64,000 nucleotides of DNA from Firm-04 sp946413695 (lineage in GTDB: Bacteria > Bacillota > Clostridia > Oscillospirales > Ruminococcaceae). The DNA lies in assembly GCA_946413695.1 (NCBI GenBank), contig CAMKLV010000001.1:1-64000 (forward strand), read 5' to 3'. Each line of letters begins with the position of its first letter. The first letter of the stretch is position 1. Below the pieces are notes generated by a model. It saw only the letters and a list, made by a program, of their open reading frames with translations. It ran no database searches and had not been told where the DNA came from. Below, piece after piece: positions 24,369-31,981 of this stretch. A program made the position numbers and the translations under genes.

Positions 24369-24833
24369 ATGCTGGAAGTTGTCTTTACCGTCGCGATTAT
24401 TATCGCACTGCTTCTGTTCTTTGGCATGTCACTGGAAACCATATTCGTCATTTTCGCAACGATTGTACTCGGTCTGATCGCGATTGCAATGATGCTGTTC
24501 GTGCTGTTTTTTGTGATTACAGATATCTCGCTGCTGTTCCGGCGGCGCGTCAAGGGTGTCTTTCTGCGTGTGGATGACTCAGACCGCTTCGATCACGCTG
24601 TGTACGCATATGAAGATCAGGAATACAGCTGCGTTTTTCCGGCAGAATCCTTCGGCAGAAAGCATATCTACCATGAAAAGCAGGCGTACTCGCTGTTGAT
24701 TTCACGGAATCCGAAGAAACACACTGCCTATGATCGGCACAGCCTGATCATCATTGCAATCGGAACGGTTGTATCAGCCGTGATGGTTCCGCTGCTGATT
24801 GCCGCCGCATTATTCATCCGAACCGGACTATAA
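24369..24833 (+). CDS. Unrecognised small membrane protein
   Basis: A 154-residue protein with two or three N-terminal hydrophobic helices (residues 4-55), a soluble middle (56-120) with RVDDSDRFDHAVYAYEDQEYSC, and a C-terminal helix (125-150). No family is recognised. It lies 15 bases after the phosphatase gene, so the two share a transcript. Confidence 0.7.
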   Translation: MLEVVFTVAIIIALLLFFGMSLETIFVIFATIVLGLIAIAMMLFVLFFVITDISLLFRRRVKGVFLRVDDSDRFDHAVYAYEDQEYSCVFPAESFGRKHIYHEKQAYSLLISRNPKKHTAYDRHSLIIIAIGTVVSAVMVPLLIAAALFIRTGL

Positions 24834-24836
24834 GAA

Positions 24837-24871
24837 AACTGCTGTACCGTGCCATGCATGATACAGCAGTT
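24837..24871. terminator. Bidirectional terminator
   Basis: A perfect 10-bp stem AACTGCTGTA / TACAGCAGTT between convergent genes, with T-rich flanks. Confidence 0.85.
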
Positions 24872-24877
24872 ATTTTG

Positions 24878-25603
24878 TTATACGGTATAGCCGTCAGCGC
24901 GGAACGAATCAATCAGAGTGCCGAGAATCTCCGCATTTGTCGAAGAAACGGAGTGCAGCAGATAGACCGCGCCGCTGTGCGCTGCCTGCGAAAGCTGCCG
25001 GAGCGCCGAATCCGGATCAGGCTGCGCATCCGTGTTCCAGTCCACATGCGCAGCACTCCAGAACAGCGTCCGGTATCCAAGCGACTGCACCTTTGCAAGC
25101 GCCCGCGCATCATATTCGCCGCAGGGCGGACGGAAATACTGCATCTCATAGCCGAAATGCTCCAGCACATAAGCATGCAGCGACATGATCTCCGTTTCGA
25201 TTGCGTCATCATCCAGTTCCGGCAACGCAGCATGCGTCATGCCGTGATTGCCGAGCATATGCCCTTCGTCAATCATGCGCTGTACCAGCTCCGGTTCGCG
25301 CTTTGCGTAGTCGCCGGTCAGGAAAAAGATTGCGGAGACATGTTTCTCTTTCAGCGTATCCAGAATCTTCGCAGTATAGCCGTTTTCATAGCCCTGATCA
25401 AATGTCAGTATGATTCTGTCCGGCTCAGGCGTCAGTGCATAGGCGCCGGATTCCGCGAATTCATCCTGAAAGGCAACAGCACCCGTCGGGCGGTTTTGTG
25501 CATCGCGTTCTTTGCCCTGCCCGTAGCCGATTGCACCCGCATGAAGCGGCGGCATCGCAAGCATGACGGTCAGAGACAAAACGGCAGATAACAGTTTTTT
25601 CAT
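24878..25603 (-). CDS. PdaA-like polysaccharide deacetylase
   Basis: A 241-residue exported NodB-domain enzyme. The signal peptide is MKKLLSAVLSLTVMLAMPPLHAGA. The motifs are LTFDQGYENGY (the FDxGYE form seen in PdaA rather than FDDGP), GNHGMTH (metal-binding histidines), RPPCGEYD and YLLHSVS. PdaA removes the acetyl group from peptidoglycan MurNAc, a step in making the delta-lactam of spore cortex. ATG 25603 has AAAGGA upstream. There is no sporulation gene cluster nearby, so the role may be in sporulation or wall remodelling. Confidence 0.8.
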   Translation of the reverse strand: MKKLLSAVLSLTVMLAMPPLHAGAIGYGQGKERDAQNRPTGAVAFQDEFAESGAYALTPEPDRIILTFDQGYENGYTAKILDTLKEKHVSAIFFLTGDYAKREPELVQRMIDEGHMLGNHGMTHAALPELDDDAIETEIMSLHAYVLEHFGYEMQYFRPPCGEYDARALAKVQSLGYRTLFWSAAHVDWNTDAQPDPDSALRQLSQAAHSGAVYLLHSVSSTNAEILGTLIDSFRADGYTV

Positions 25604-25664
25604 GCAATCATCCTTTCTGTTGCAGGGTATACCTGCGAAGATAGGATTTGCTATACAGTACGGT

Positions 25665-26198
25665 TTATGACCGGTTTGATCTGGCATCATGCGCGGCAAT
25701 TGCAGGATAATACTTTGAGATAAATCCTGTAACATACGCAATTGCAGTCAGAACAGGCGGCAGCAGCAGCAGCATGCGGCGGCTCTGCGCAACAGCCGAA
25801 AACGGCTCCGCACCGGCGATCAGAAATCTGTAAATCTGGATAAACGGCGCATTCAGAAGCGGAAAGAGATTCAGCATCAGAATGCTCTCCGGATTTACTG
25901 TCAGCAGCAGATACGTCAGATAAGAGGGGACAGTCAGGCAGATGCCGATCAGAAGCGGCTTTATGCGCCGTATCTGTGCACCTGATGTCCGGTACAGCGC
26001 GGCATCCTCATCCGCAGCCTTTTGCGCACAGTTTCCGATCAGCAGCACATGTGCCGCGATGCCGAAAATCAGCCCGATCAGGCGAATGACAGGATGATCG
26101 CGCAGAATCGCAAGCGAGACCGCCAGGATCAGGCACAGAACCTCAGAGCCGAACAGCCAGAGCATTCCGTGCAGCAGATGTTTTCCAAAATGATTCAT
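25665..26198 (-). CDS. Unrecognised multi-helix membrane protein
   Basis: A 177-residue protein with about five hydrophobic helices (for example LLHGMLWLFGSEVLCLILAVSL and LIGICLTVPSYLTYLLL, given here in part). GGAGG lies 4 bases before ATG 26198. It precedes the deacetylase gene by 61 bases on the same strand. No family is recognised. Confidence 0.7.
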   Translation of the reverse strand: MNHFGKHLLHGMLWLFGSEVLCLILAVSLAILRDHPVIRLIGLIFGIAAHVLLIGNCAQKAADEDAALYRTSGAQIRRIKPLLIGICLTVPSYLTYLLLTVNPESILMLNLFPLLNAPFIQIYRFLIAGAEPFSAVAQSRRMLLLLPPVLTAIAYVTGFISKYYPAIAAHDARSNRS

Positions 26199-26257
26199 AG
26201 TTCCTCCGTGTATTTTGAGATACATCCGGCATACTATCTATAATAATGCCATTTGCT

Positions 26258-26286
26258 ATTATACATGATTTTCACAGGATTGTCCA
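26258..26286 (-). promoter_or_regulatory. Promoter of the membrane protein gene
   Basis: TGGACA (26281-26286) and TATAAT (26258-26263) on the minus strand with a 17-base spacer, 60 bases upstream of the start. Confidence 0.6.
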
Positions 26287-26353
26287 GACTTTCGCCGAAA
26301 TTTTGGAATCTCCGACGAAAAGCCGCATTTCACGTGCAGATCGGGCGGAATGC

Positions 26354-26382
26354 TTGACGAAACTCAGAAATTGCGATATAAT
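26354..26382 (+). promoter_or_regulatory. Sigma-A promoter of rpe
   Basis: TTGACG (26354-26359) and TATAAT (26377-26382) with a 17-base spacer, 40 bases upstream of rpe. Confidence 0.8.
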
Positions 26383-26422
26383 ATAAGATGTATGTAAAAA
26401 TCGGGATCTGGAGGAATTCGTC

Positions 26423-27076
26423 ATGGTACTTGCATCCATTTTGAACAGCGATCTGCTGAACCTTGCTAAGGTCGCGGATACCATCAGGGAATCCGGTGCG
26501 GATGCACTGCATTATGACGTCATGGACGGCAGATTTGTAGACAATATTTCTTTCGGACTGCCCGTGCTTGCATCGCTGCGTCCCTATACAAAGCAGCCGA
26601 TTGATGTACATCTGATGATTACCGATCCGCTTCGCTTTGTTGAGCGCTTTGTCAAAGCGGGCGCAGATATGCTTTCGTTCCACATTGAAAGTGATTCCGA
26701 TGTGCGCGAGACGCTTCGCTGCATCCATGCTTGCGGGATCCCCGCGGGTATCGCAGTATCTCCGGATACGCCGGTCTCTGCGGTCTATCCGGTTCTTTCC
26801 GATATGCAAAAGGATGATTATATTCTCCTGATGACCGTTTATCCCGGACTGGGCGGACAGAAGTTCATGCCGCAGATTCTGCCGAAAATCCGTGAGCTTT
26901 CCGAATATCTGCAACGCGAACAGCTCCCGCTTCACATCGAAGTAGACGGCGGCATCAATGCAGAAACCGGCATGCAGTGCCGCAGAGCCGGCGCAGATTA
27001 TCTGGTTGCAGGCTCCTATGTGCTCGGTTCGCAGAATCCGGCAGAGGCGGTGCGGTCTCTCAATGCGCCGCTATGA
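26423..27076 (+). CDS. rpe: Ribulose-phosphate 3-epimerase
   Basis: Interconverts ribulose 5-phosphate and xylulose 5-phosphate in the pentose phosphate pathway. The 217 residues form a complete TIM barrel. Family signatures are ASILNSDLLNL, HYDVMDGRFVDNISFG with metal ligands His and Asp, DVHLMI, MTVYPGLGGQKFMP and VDGGI. It stands alone with its own promoter and GGAGG site. Its stop overlaps the convergent mecA-like gene by 6 bases. Confidence 0.95.
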   Translation: MVLASILNSDLLNLAKVADTIRESGADALHYDVMDGRFVDNISFGLPVLASLRPYTKQPIDVHLMITDPLRFVERFVKAGADMLSFHIESDSDVRETLRCIHACGIPAGIAVSPDTPVSAVYPVLSDMQKDDYILLMTVYPGLGGQKFMPQILPKIRELSEYLQREQLPLHIEVDGGINAETGMQCRRAGADYLVAGSYVLGSQNPAEAVRSLNAPL

Positions 27077-27643
27077 CAGGCTGATATTCTGCTCTGCAAT
27101 CTGCCTGACCGCATCCTGCTGCAGAATGCAGTCACAGTATTCCGATAATCTTGCGCGGTTGATTGCCGTGAGCCGGTAGGGGCTGCCGTATTCCAGCAGA
27201 ATATGCCGGATTGCAGCAGCGCGTGCATGACGCAGCTTCAGCGTCAGAATCCAGCTTCGGTTTTCCTGATAAAGCACACTGTTCCGGATATGCGCCTGCT
27301 CCGATTGCAGCAGCCCGCAGCATTCCTGCAGTAATTTCGCATCTGTGAATCTTGCTGCGAGCCTGATGATCCGCTGCCGGTTCGCACGCGGCGCCGGTGT
27401 GTGCTCCTGCACAGTGAAATACGCTGCAAGACTCCCGTCCTGCGCAGTCATGAGTTCAACCGTCACCGGCAGCGCCGAAAACGCAATACCGCTGACCGAT
27501 TCTGCCTTCGCAAGCAAAAAGGAAAGCATCCGCAGCATCTGCGGCGAATCCGCTGATACCGGATCCTCAGGCAGAAACACGCGCAGTTCTTCCGCCGAAA
27601 GCTGCACTTTGACGGAGCTCCCGGAAAGCCGGTGTATTGTCAT
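27071..27643 (-). CDS. mecA: MecA-like adaptor protein
   Basis: A 190-residue protein, similar in layout to MecA, which hands substrates to the ClpC protease. The N-terminal MTIHRLSGSSVKVQLSAEEL matches the MecA start (MxIxxLxxxxxKxxLSxxDL). An acidic/hydrophobic first domain leads by a loop (about 95-105) to a second domain with predicted beta-alpha pattern. ATG 27643 is chosen because AAAGGA lies 9-14 bases upstream; the longer frame from 27724 does not fit. The similarity is modest, so a divergent family member is possible. Confidence 0.6.
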   Translation of the reverse strand: MTIHRLSGSSVKVQLSAEELRVFLPEDPVSADSPQMLRMLSFLLAKAESVSGIAFSALPVTVELMTAQDGSLAAYFTVQEHTPAPRANRQRIIRLAARFTDAKLLQECCGLLQSEQAHIRNSVLYQENRSWILTLKLRHARAAAIRHILLEYGSPYRLTAINRARLSEYCDCILQQDAVRQIAEQNISLS

Positions 27644-27716
27644 ATCAAATATATCCTTTCTATGCGGCTGAACCGCCGTGTGTTTCATAGATTTGTTCAG
27701 CAAAGGCAGGTGCAAT

Positions 27717-28661
27717 ATGCACAAACCCGATCCTAAGCGAATTCTGTTCGACCGCTTTGCATCAGTTCTCGCATTGCTCGCAGCTGCATCCTATGATTAC
27801 GGTATCCGAATCTGGATTCTCGCTGCTGTCGCTGTTGCGATCACGCTCATCACAGAACGTATTTGTCTTGCAATCCGAAAAAAGCCTTTTACGGCTGAAA
27901 ATCTCGATGCCGGCATCATCGGTCTGATATTGCTTTTGCTGCTGCCGCCGGGTGTACCGGTTTCTCTGCTTATCATGTCCTGTATCTTTGCAATTATCAT
28001 CGGCAGGCAGATGTTCGGCGGCAAGGAAAATCCGGTAATTCTGCCTGCTGCCGCGGGATATTGCTTCTCGATGCTGAATAACCGTGCGGCTGTTACGCTG
28101 TTTCCGGAAAGCAGAGCGCATTTGCCGCTGATCATTCCGGATTCCGCCGCACTGACAGACGGCATTTCGTTCGCTTGGAACAGAGCCGGACGCTTCACGG
28201 TCAATCCGCTCGAATGGCTCACCGGTCTGCCGCATCAGCCGATCGGGACAGGCTCTGTGATTCTTCTTTCAGCGATTGCAGTGGTGCTGGCCGCAAGACG
28301 GGCAGCATCCGGATGGGTGATTGTTCCGGCTGCTGTCACGATGATCGTCTGCAATCTTATGGTTTCCAATTTACAGCATCCGATGGCAACGGTTGTCGGC
28401 AGTATGCTGACAAACCAGACGCTGACCGCTCTGATCTTTCTGCACGCCGATCCCGATCATGCGCCGCCGCATCTTGCCGGAATCGCATACGGATTCGCGG
28501 TCGGGTTCGCTTCATTCTTTGCAACAAGAATTCTCTTTATCTGCGATGCGCCGGTTCTGCTCGCGGTACTGCTTTCCCCGCTGATGATCTGGCTGCGGCG
28601 CGTTATGACCGAACCTGAATCTGCGAAAACAGTCTCCGCGGAAAGGGGGACTGCTGCATGA
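27717..28661 (+). CDS. Divergent RnfD/NqrB-like membrane protein
   Basis: A 314-residue membrane protein with the helix pattern of RnfD. It keeps IGRQMFGGKENPVILPAA, the block corresponding to KQLFGGxxxNxxNPA in RnfD, and the final hydrophobic region. The DYVTSP block is replaced by ADPDHAPP. The FMN-attachment motif (SGATPL-like) is not recognisable; the nearest stretch is FTVNPLEW. ATG 27717 is preceded by AGGCAGG. It is the first gene of a tight set with the E- and A-like genes (4- and 17-base overlaps). The homology is inferred from motif order. Confidence 0.65.
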   Translation: MHKPDPKRILFDRFASVLALLAAASYDYGIRIWILAAVAVAITLITERICLAIRKKPFTAENLDAGIIGLILLLLLPPGVPVSLLIMSCIFAIIIGRQMFGGKENPVILPAAAGYCFSMLNNRAAVTLFPESRAHLPLIIPDSAALTDGISFAWNRAGRFTVNPLEWLTGLPHQPIGTGSVILLSAIAVVLAARRAASGWVIVPAAVTMIVCNLMVSNLQHPMATVVGSMLTNQTLTALIFLHADPDHAPPHLAGIAYGFAVGFASFFATRILFICDAPVLLAVLLSPLMIWLRRVMTEPESAKTVSAERGTAA

Positions 28662-29227
28662 GTTCATCCGTGAAACCGCGCATATCAATTCTGCGCAGCG
28701 GGCTGATCATCGCTCCGATTGCGGCGTTTTCAGTCTCTGTTCTGCACAGCGCGGCTTTCTGTATCGCGTTTCTGCTGATCACAATCCCGACGGTGCTGCT
28801 TTCTGCGCTGATCCCGCGCAGAATCCCGTTTGCTGTTCGTATTGTATTGTATTCTGTAATCGGCAGTTTGGTGTATATCCCCGCGGCTGTTCTGACTGCA
28901 AACATCCTGCCGCAGATTGCAGGCGGTGTCTATCTGCCGCTGCTCTGCATGCCGCTCTATCTGACCGTTTATCGGGACGATCTGTTCCCGCGCGGACAGA
29001 TTCTCCGCACGATGTTCCGCAATCTGATTCCGGCATGTCTGTTTGTGCTCGCTGCGGGATTTCTGCGCGAACTGCTCGGCAGCGGAAGCATCGTCGGCAC
29101 GCAGCTGCTGAAAACGCCGCCGCTCCCGATCCTGCTGGAGCCTTCCGGCGGACTGATTCTGCTGGTGCTCGCATTGGCAGCAGGTTCCGCAATCAGAAAG
29201 GAGGCACCCGATGCAGCTTGCCTCTGA
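28658..29227 (+). CDS. Divergent RnfE/NqrD-like membrane protein without cysteine ligands
   Basis: A 189-residue protein of about six helices. Its start overlaps the D-like gene by 4 bases. The order and spacing of helices fit RnfE, and GVYLPLL matches GIFIPLI. However, the conserved LGLCP in the first helix is absent, and the NC after the IPL block reads PL. These cysteines hold an iron-sulfur centre in NqrD/E and RnfA/E. Cysteines elsewhere (CIAF, CMPL, CLFV) do not fall at those places. Electron transfer in the normal way is unlikely. Confidence 0.55.
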   Translation: MSSSVKPRISILRSGLIIAPIAAFSVSVLHSAAFCIAFLLITIPTVLLSALIPRRIPFAVRIVLYSVIGSLVYIPAAVLTANILPQIAGGVYLPLLCMPLYLTVYRDDLFPRGQILRTMFRNLIPACLFVLAAGFLRELLGSGSIVGTQLLKTPPLPILLEPSGGLILLVLALAAGSAIRKEAPDAACL

Positions 29228-29768
29228 TTTCGCATTACTGTTTGTGCAGAATCTGATATTTCAGAATCTGCTTGGCCTGCCCTCTGCAGCCGTATCGCTG
29301 CAAAAAGGCAAAGGGCTCATCCGGCTCGGGGTTCTGACAACAATCTTCATCACCGCGGCATCCGGCGCGATTGCGCTGCTGCGTCCGCTGATCCCGAATC
29401 AGTATGAAAAGCTGCTGTTTCCGGTCTGCATAGCACTGATCTGCGGCATACTGGATCTGCTGCTGATATTTGTATCAAAACTGTCGAAGCATCTGAACCG
29501 TATCATCATGCCGTCTCTGCATGCCGCAGCATTTTCATCTGCAGTGCTCGGCGCCGTGCTGCTCAGCACGGATTATACCCACGATGTTCTTGTCGCATTC
29601 CGGTTCGGGTTCCGTTCCGGAATCGGATTCTTTGCAGCCTGTCTCATGCTGAAAGCCGTTGCACCGCTGATCAGCAGCGACGCGATGCCGAAAGCAGTCC
29701 GCGGCTGGAAGGGCATGCTGCTCTATGCTGCCGTGATCTCCATGGCAGCGGCATGTCTGTTCCCGTAA
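29211..29768 (+). CDS. Divergent RnfA/NqrE-like membrane protein without cysteine ligands
   Basis: A 185-residue, six-helix protein that begins inside the previous gene with AAGGAGG upstream. Similarity to RnfA is clear: VQNLIFQNLLGL aligns with VNNFVLVKFLGL, VLTTIFITAASG with LATTFVLTLAS, and SSAVLGAVLL with NCAVLGVALL. The GLCPF motif becomes GLPSA, and the later NC becomes SS, so both cysteine ligands of the intramembrane iron-sulfur centre are gone. This makes the set a probable Rnf-derived membrane core with another role. Confidence 0.65.
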   Translation: MQLASDFALLFVQNLIFQNLLGLPSAAVSLQKGKGLIRLGVLTTIFITAASGAIALLRPLIPNQYEKLLFPVCIALICGILDLLLIFVSKLSKHLNRIIMPSLHAAAFSSAVLGAVLLSTDYTHDVLVAFRFGFRSGIGFFAACLMLKAVAPLISSDAMPKAVRGWKGMLLYAAVISMAAACLFP

Positions 29769-29795
29769 ACCCGAAAAGAGAGGAGAGAATCTTCC

Positions 29796-31067
29796 GTGAA
29801 ACATAAAAAAAGAGGAAGAAAGATTTACACCTATCAGGCGCGCAACCGCCGTGTATTCAGTGATTATCATCCGCTGCGGTCGGCGGTCGGCACTGTGCTG
29901 ACACTGCTGATTGTTGCAGTACTCGGATTTGTCGGCTACAACGTAATCGGTCCGATTGTAACACGGCTGCACAAGGAGGAAATCAGCCCGACACTGACTG
30001 CGGAGCCGTACTTCACAGAGGAGCCGCAGCAGGGGACAGAGCCTGCTCCGGATGCTGCGCAGCAGACAACTGTTACAGAAGCCGTCACAACCACAACTGC
30101 ACCGGAAACAACTGTCACTACCACAACTGAGGCGTATCACGGCAAATATGGCGATGACATGGATGTTGCATACATGGCACCCGCAGATGCGCTGCAGAAT
30201 CTTGATTCTGTCGAATCCGCTGCAAAGGCTTGCAAAGAAAAGGGCTGCACATCCATGATTCTGCCGCTGAAGCTCAATACCGGTGTTTTACAGTACGCTT
30301 CTTCTGTTGATAAGGCGCTTGCCTGCGGGGCATCGAATGATTCCCTGCTGACGCTCCGTGAGATCGTCAATGCTGCAAAGCGCTATGATATCTCTTGTAT
30401 CGCGGAGATCTATACGCTTGAGGATCACACTTTCCCGAATTACTTTATGGAAGGCTCTTACGTATTCAAAGACGGCACAACGCGTTGGCTGGATGATAAT
30501 CCTGACGAGGGCGGAAAGCCGTGGCTCAATCCGTTTGATACTGCAAGCGGCGACTACCTGGCGGGAATCGCAGCGGAAATCCAGAAAAGCGGTTTCACGC
30601 AGATCATCTGCAAGGGCACAATCTTCCCGAGCTTCTTCCATTCCGATGCAGAACTGCTCGGCAATCATATAGAGGATCCGGCGCAGCGCCGCGATGCCCT
30701 GCTGTCCGTGCTCAACCGCATCTCGGATGTTGCACCGACCGCCGGACTGTACGCCGATCTCGCAGGCATTTCGCAGAACACTGAAGAGGCGTTCCAGCCT
30801 GCCGACCTGCATATGTCATCGGTCTACATCAATATTGATCCGGCTGCGTTCACAGAAGCGTTTACGATCGGCGAACAGCGGTTTGATCCCGGTGCGCTTG
30901 CGTTCCGCGAAAAGATCGAATTACTCGCAGAAGCTGCAAGAATCGCATCCGGTTCACATGTTGTGATTCCGTGTCTGTGCGTGAAAGACATGACTGACAC
31001 TGAGATTGACACTGCGGTTGAGGTTCTTTCCGAAAACGGCTTCAAAACAATCTGCATGCATGAATAA
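29796..31067 (+). CDS. Membrane-anchored DUF4015-like putative glycoside hydrolase
   Basis: A 423-residue protein with a basic start, one membrane helix (about 30-52) and a Thr/Val-rich linker with TTTT runs (about 85-112). The extracytoplasmic TIM-barrel-like domain (about 120-420) resembles DUF4015 putative glycosyl hydrolases. It lies 27 bases after the A-like gene, and a terminator follows, so the four genes form one operon. The connection of an Rnf-like core with a wall- or glycan-directed domain is unusual. Confidence 0.6.
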   Translation: MKHKKRGRKIYTYQARNRRVFSDYHPLRSAVGTVLTLLIVAVLGFVGYNVIGPIVTRLHKEEISPTLTAEPYFTEEPQQGTEPAPDAAQQTTVTEAVTTTTAPETTVTTTTEAYHGKYGDDMDVAYMAPADALQNLDSVESAAKACKEKGCTSMILPLKLNTGVLQYASSVDKALACGASNDSLLTLREIVNAAKRYDISCIAEIYTLEDHTFPNYFMEGSYVFKDGTTRWLDDNPDEGGKPWLNPFDTASGDYLAGIAAEIQKSGFTQIICKGTIFPSFFHSDAELLGNHIEDPAQRRDALLSVLNRISDVAPTAGLYADLAGISQNTEEAFQPADLHMSSVYINIDPAAFTEAFTIGEQRFDPGALAFREKIELLAEAARIASGSHVVIPCLCVKDMTDTEIDTAVEVLSENGFKTICMHE

Positions 31068-31071
31068 GAAA

Positions 31072-31102
31072 AAGCCGGTCTCCGCGCTCGGAGATCGGCT
31101 TT
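31072..31102 (+). terminator. Terminator of the Rnf-like/DUF4015 operon
   Basis: A 13-bp stem AAGCCGGTCTCCG / CGGAGATCGGCTT (one mismatch) with a 4-base loop, immediately after the stop. Confidence 0.8.
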
Positions 31103-31242
31103 GCACACTTACACGGATGCATCCAAACAGTCCGGAATGTAAATCATGATGAAAATAAATGTCAAATCGAAAGCAAAATCGTCACAATCTGATAGATTTT
31201 GCTGTTTAGAAAAAGAAATCGTCGAAAAACGTCAGAAATCAC

Positions 31243-31271
31243 TTGCAAAAAAGACAAAAATGTGATATACT
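31243..31271 (+). promoter_or_regulatory. Sigma-A promoter of cmk
   Basis: TTGCAA (31243-31248) and TATACT (31266-31271) with a 17-base spacer and TGTGA extended -10. The rest of the 245-base gap (31068-31312) holds the terminator and AT-rich sequence. Confidence 0.75.
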
Positions 31272-31312
31272 ATAAAGGAATATCAATGTAAAGCGCATGG
31301 AGGGCAGAAAAT

Positions 31313-31981
31313 ATGTCAGTAAACATCGCGATCGACGGACCTTCGGGTGCCGGAAAAAGCACACTCGCACGCCGTCTGGCTGCAAATCTCGGCTTCATTT
31401 ACGTTGATACCGGTGCGCTGTACCGGGCAATTGCGCTCAGTATGCTGCGCCGGAACGCTGATACAGAAGAACAGATCATCGGCAGCCTGAAGGAGCTCGA
31501 TGTAACACTCGGTTATCAGGACGGGGAACAGCATGTCTTCGCAAACGGCGAGGATGTGTCCGGACTCATCCGCACACCGGAGGTTACAATGGCAGCTTCT
31601 AAAGTTTCTGCAATTCCGGAGGTACGCAAGTATCTCTTTGATCTGCAGCAGAATCTTGCAAAAACAAATTCCGTTGTCATGGACGGCCGTGATATCGGAA
31701 CCGTTGTGCTGCCGGATGCTGATGTCAAGATCTTCCTGACCGCATCGCCGGAAAAGCGTGCTATGCGCCGCTATCTTGAAATGCAGGAAAAAAACATTGT
31801 CGGACAGACATATGAAGAAGTCCTTGCAGATGTGATCCGCCGCGATGAGCAGGATATGAACCGTGAGATTGCGCCGCTCAGACAAGCGGAAGATGCGGTT
31901 CTGGTCGACACCTCAGACCTTGATCTGAATGAATCTGAACAGCTGTTGCTGAAAGTATGTAAGGAGAAGCTCGAAACATGA
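31313..31981 (+). CDS. cmk: Cytidylate kinase
   Basis: Phosphorylates CMP and dCMP for nucleotide synthesis. The 222 residues include the P-loop IDGPSGAGKST, the substrate block YVDTGALYRAIAL and VVMDGRDIGTVVLPDADVKIFL, plus the lid RRDEQDMNR. The length is normal. It overlaps the PlsC-like gene by 4 bases, an arrangement (cmk-plsC) seen often in Clostridia. Confidence 0.97.
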   Translation: MSVNIAIDGPSGAGKSTLARRLAANLGFIYVDTGALYRAIALSMLRRNADTEEQIIGSLKELDVTLGYQDGEQHVFANGEDVSGLIRTPEVTMAASKVSAIPEVRKYLFDLQQNLAKTNSVVMDGRDIGTVVLPDADVKIFLTASPEKRAMRRYLEMQEKNIVGQTYEEVLADVIRRDEQDMNREIAPLRQAEDAVLVDTSDLDLNESEQLLLKVCKEKLET

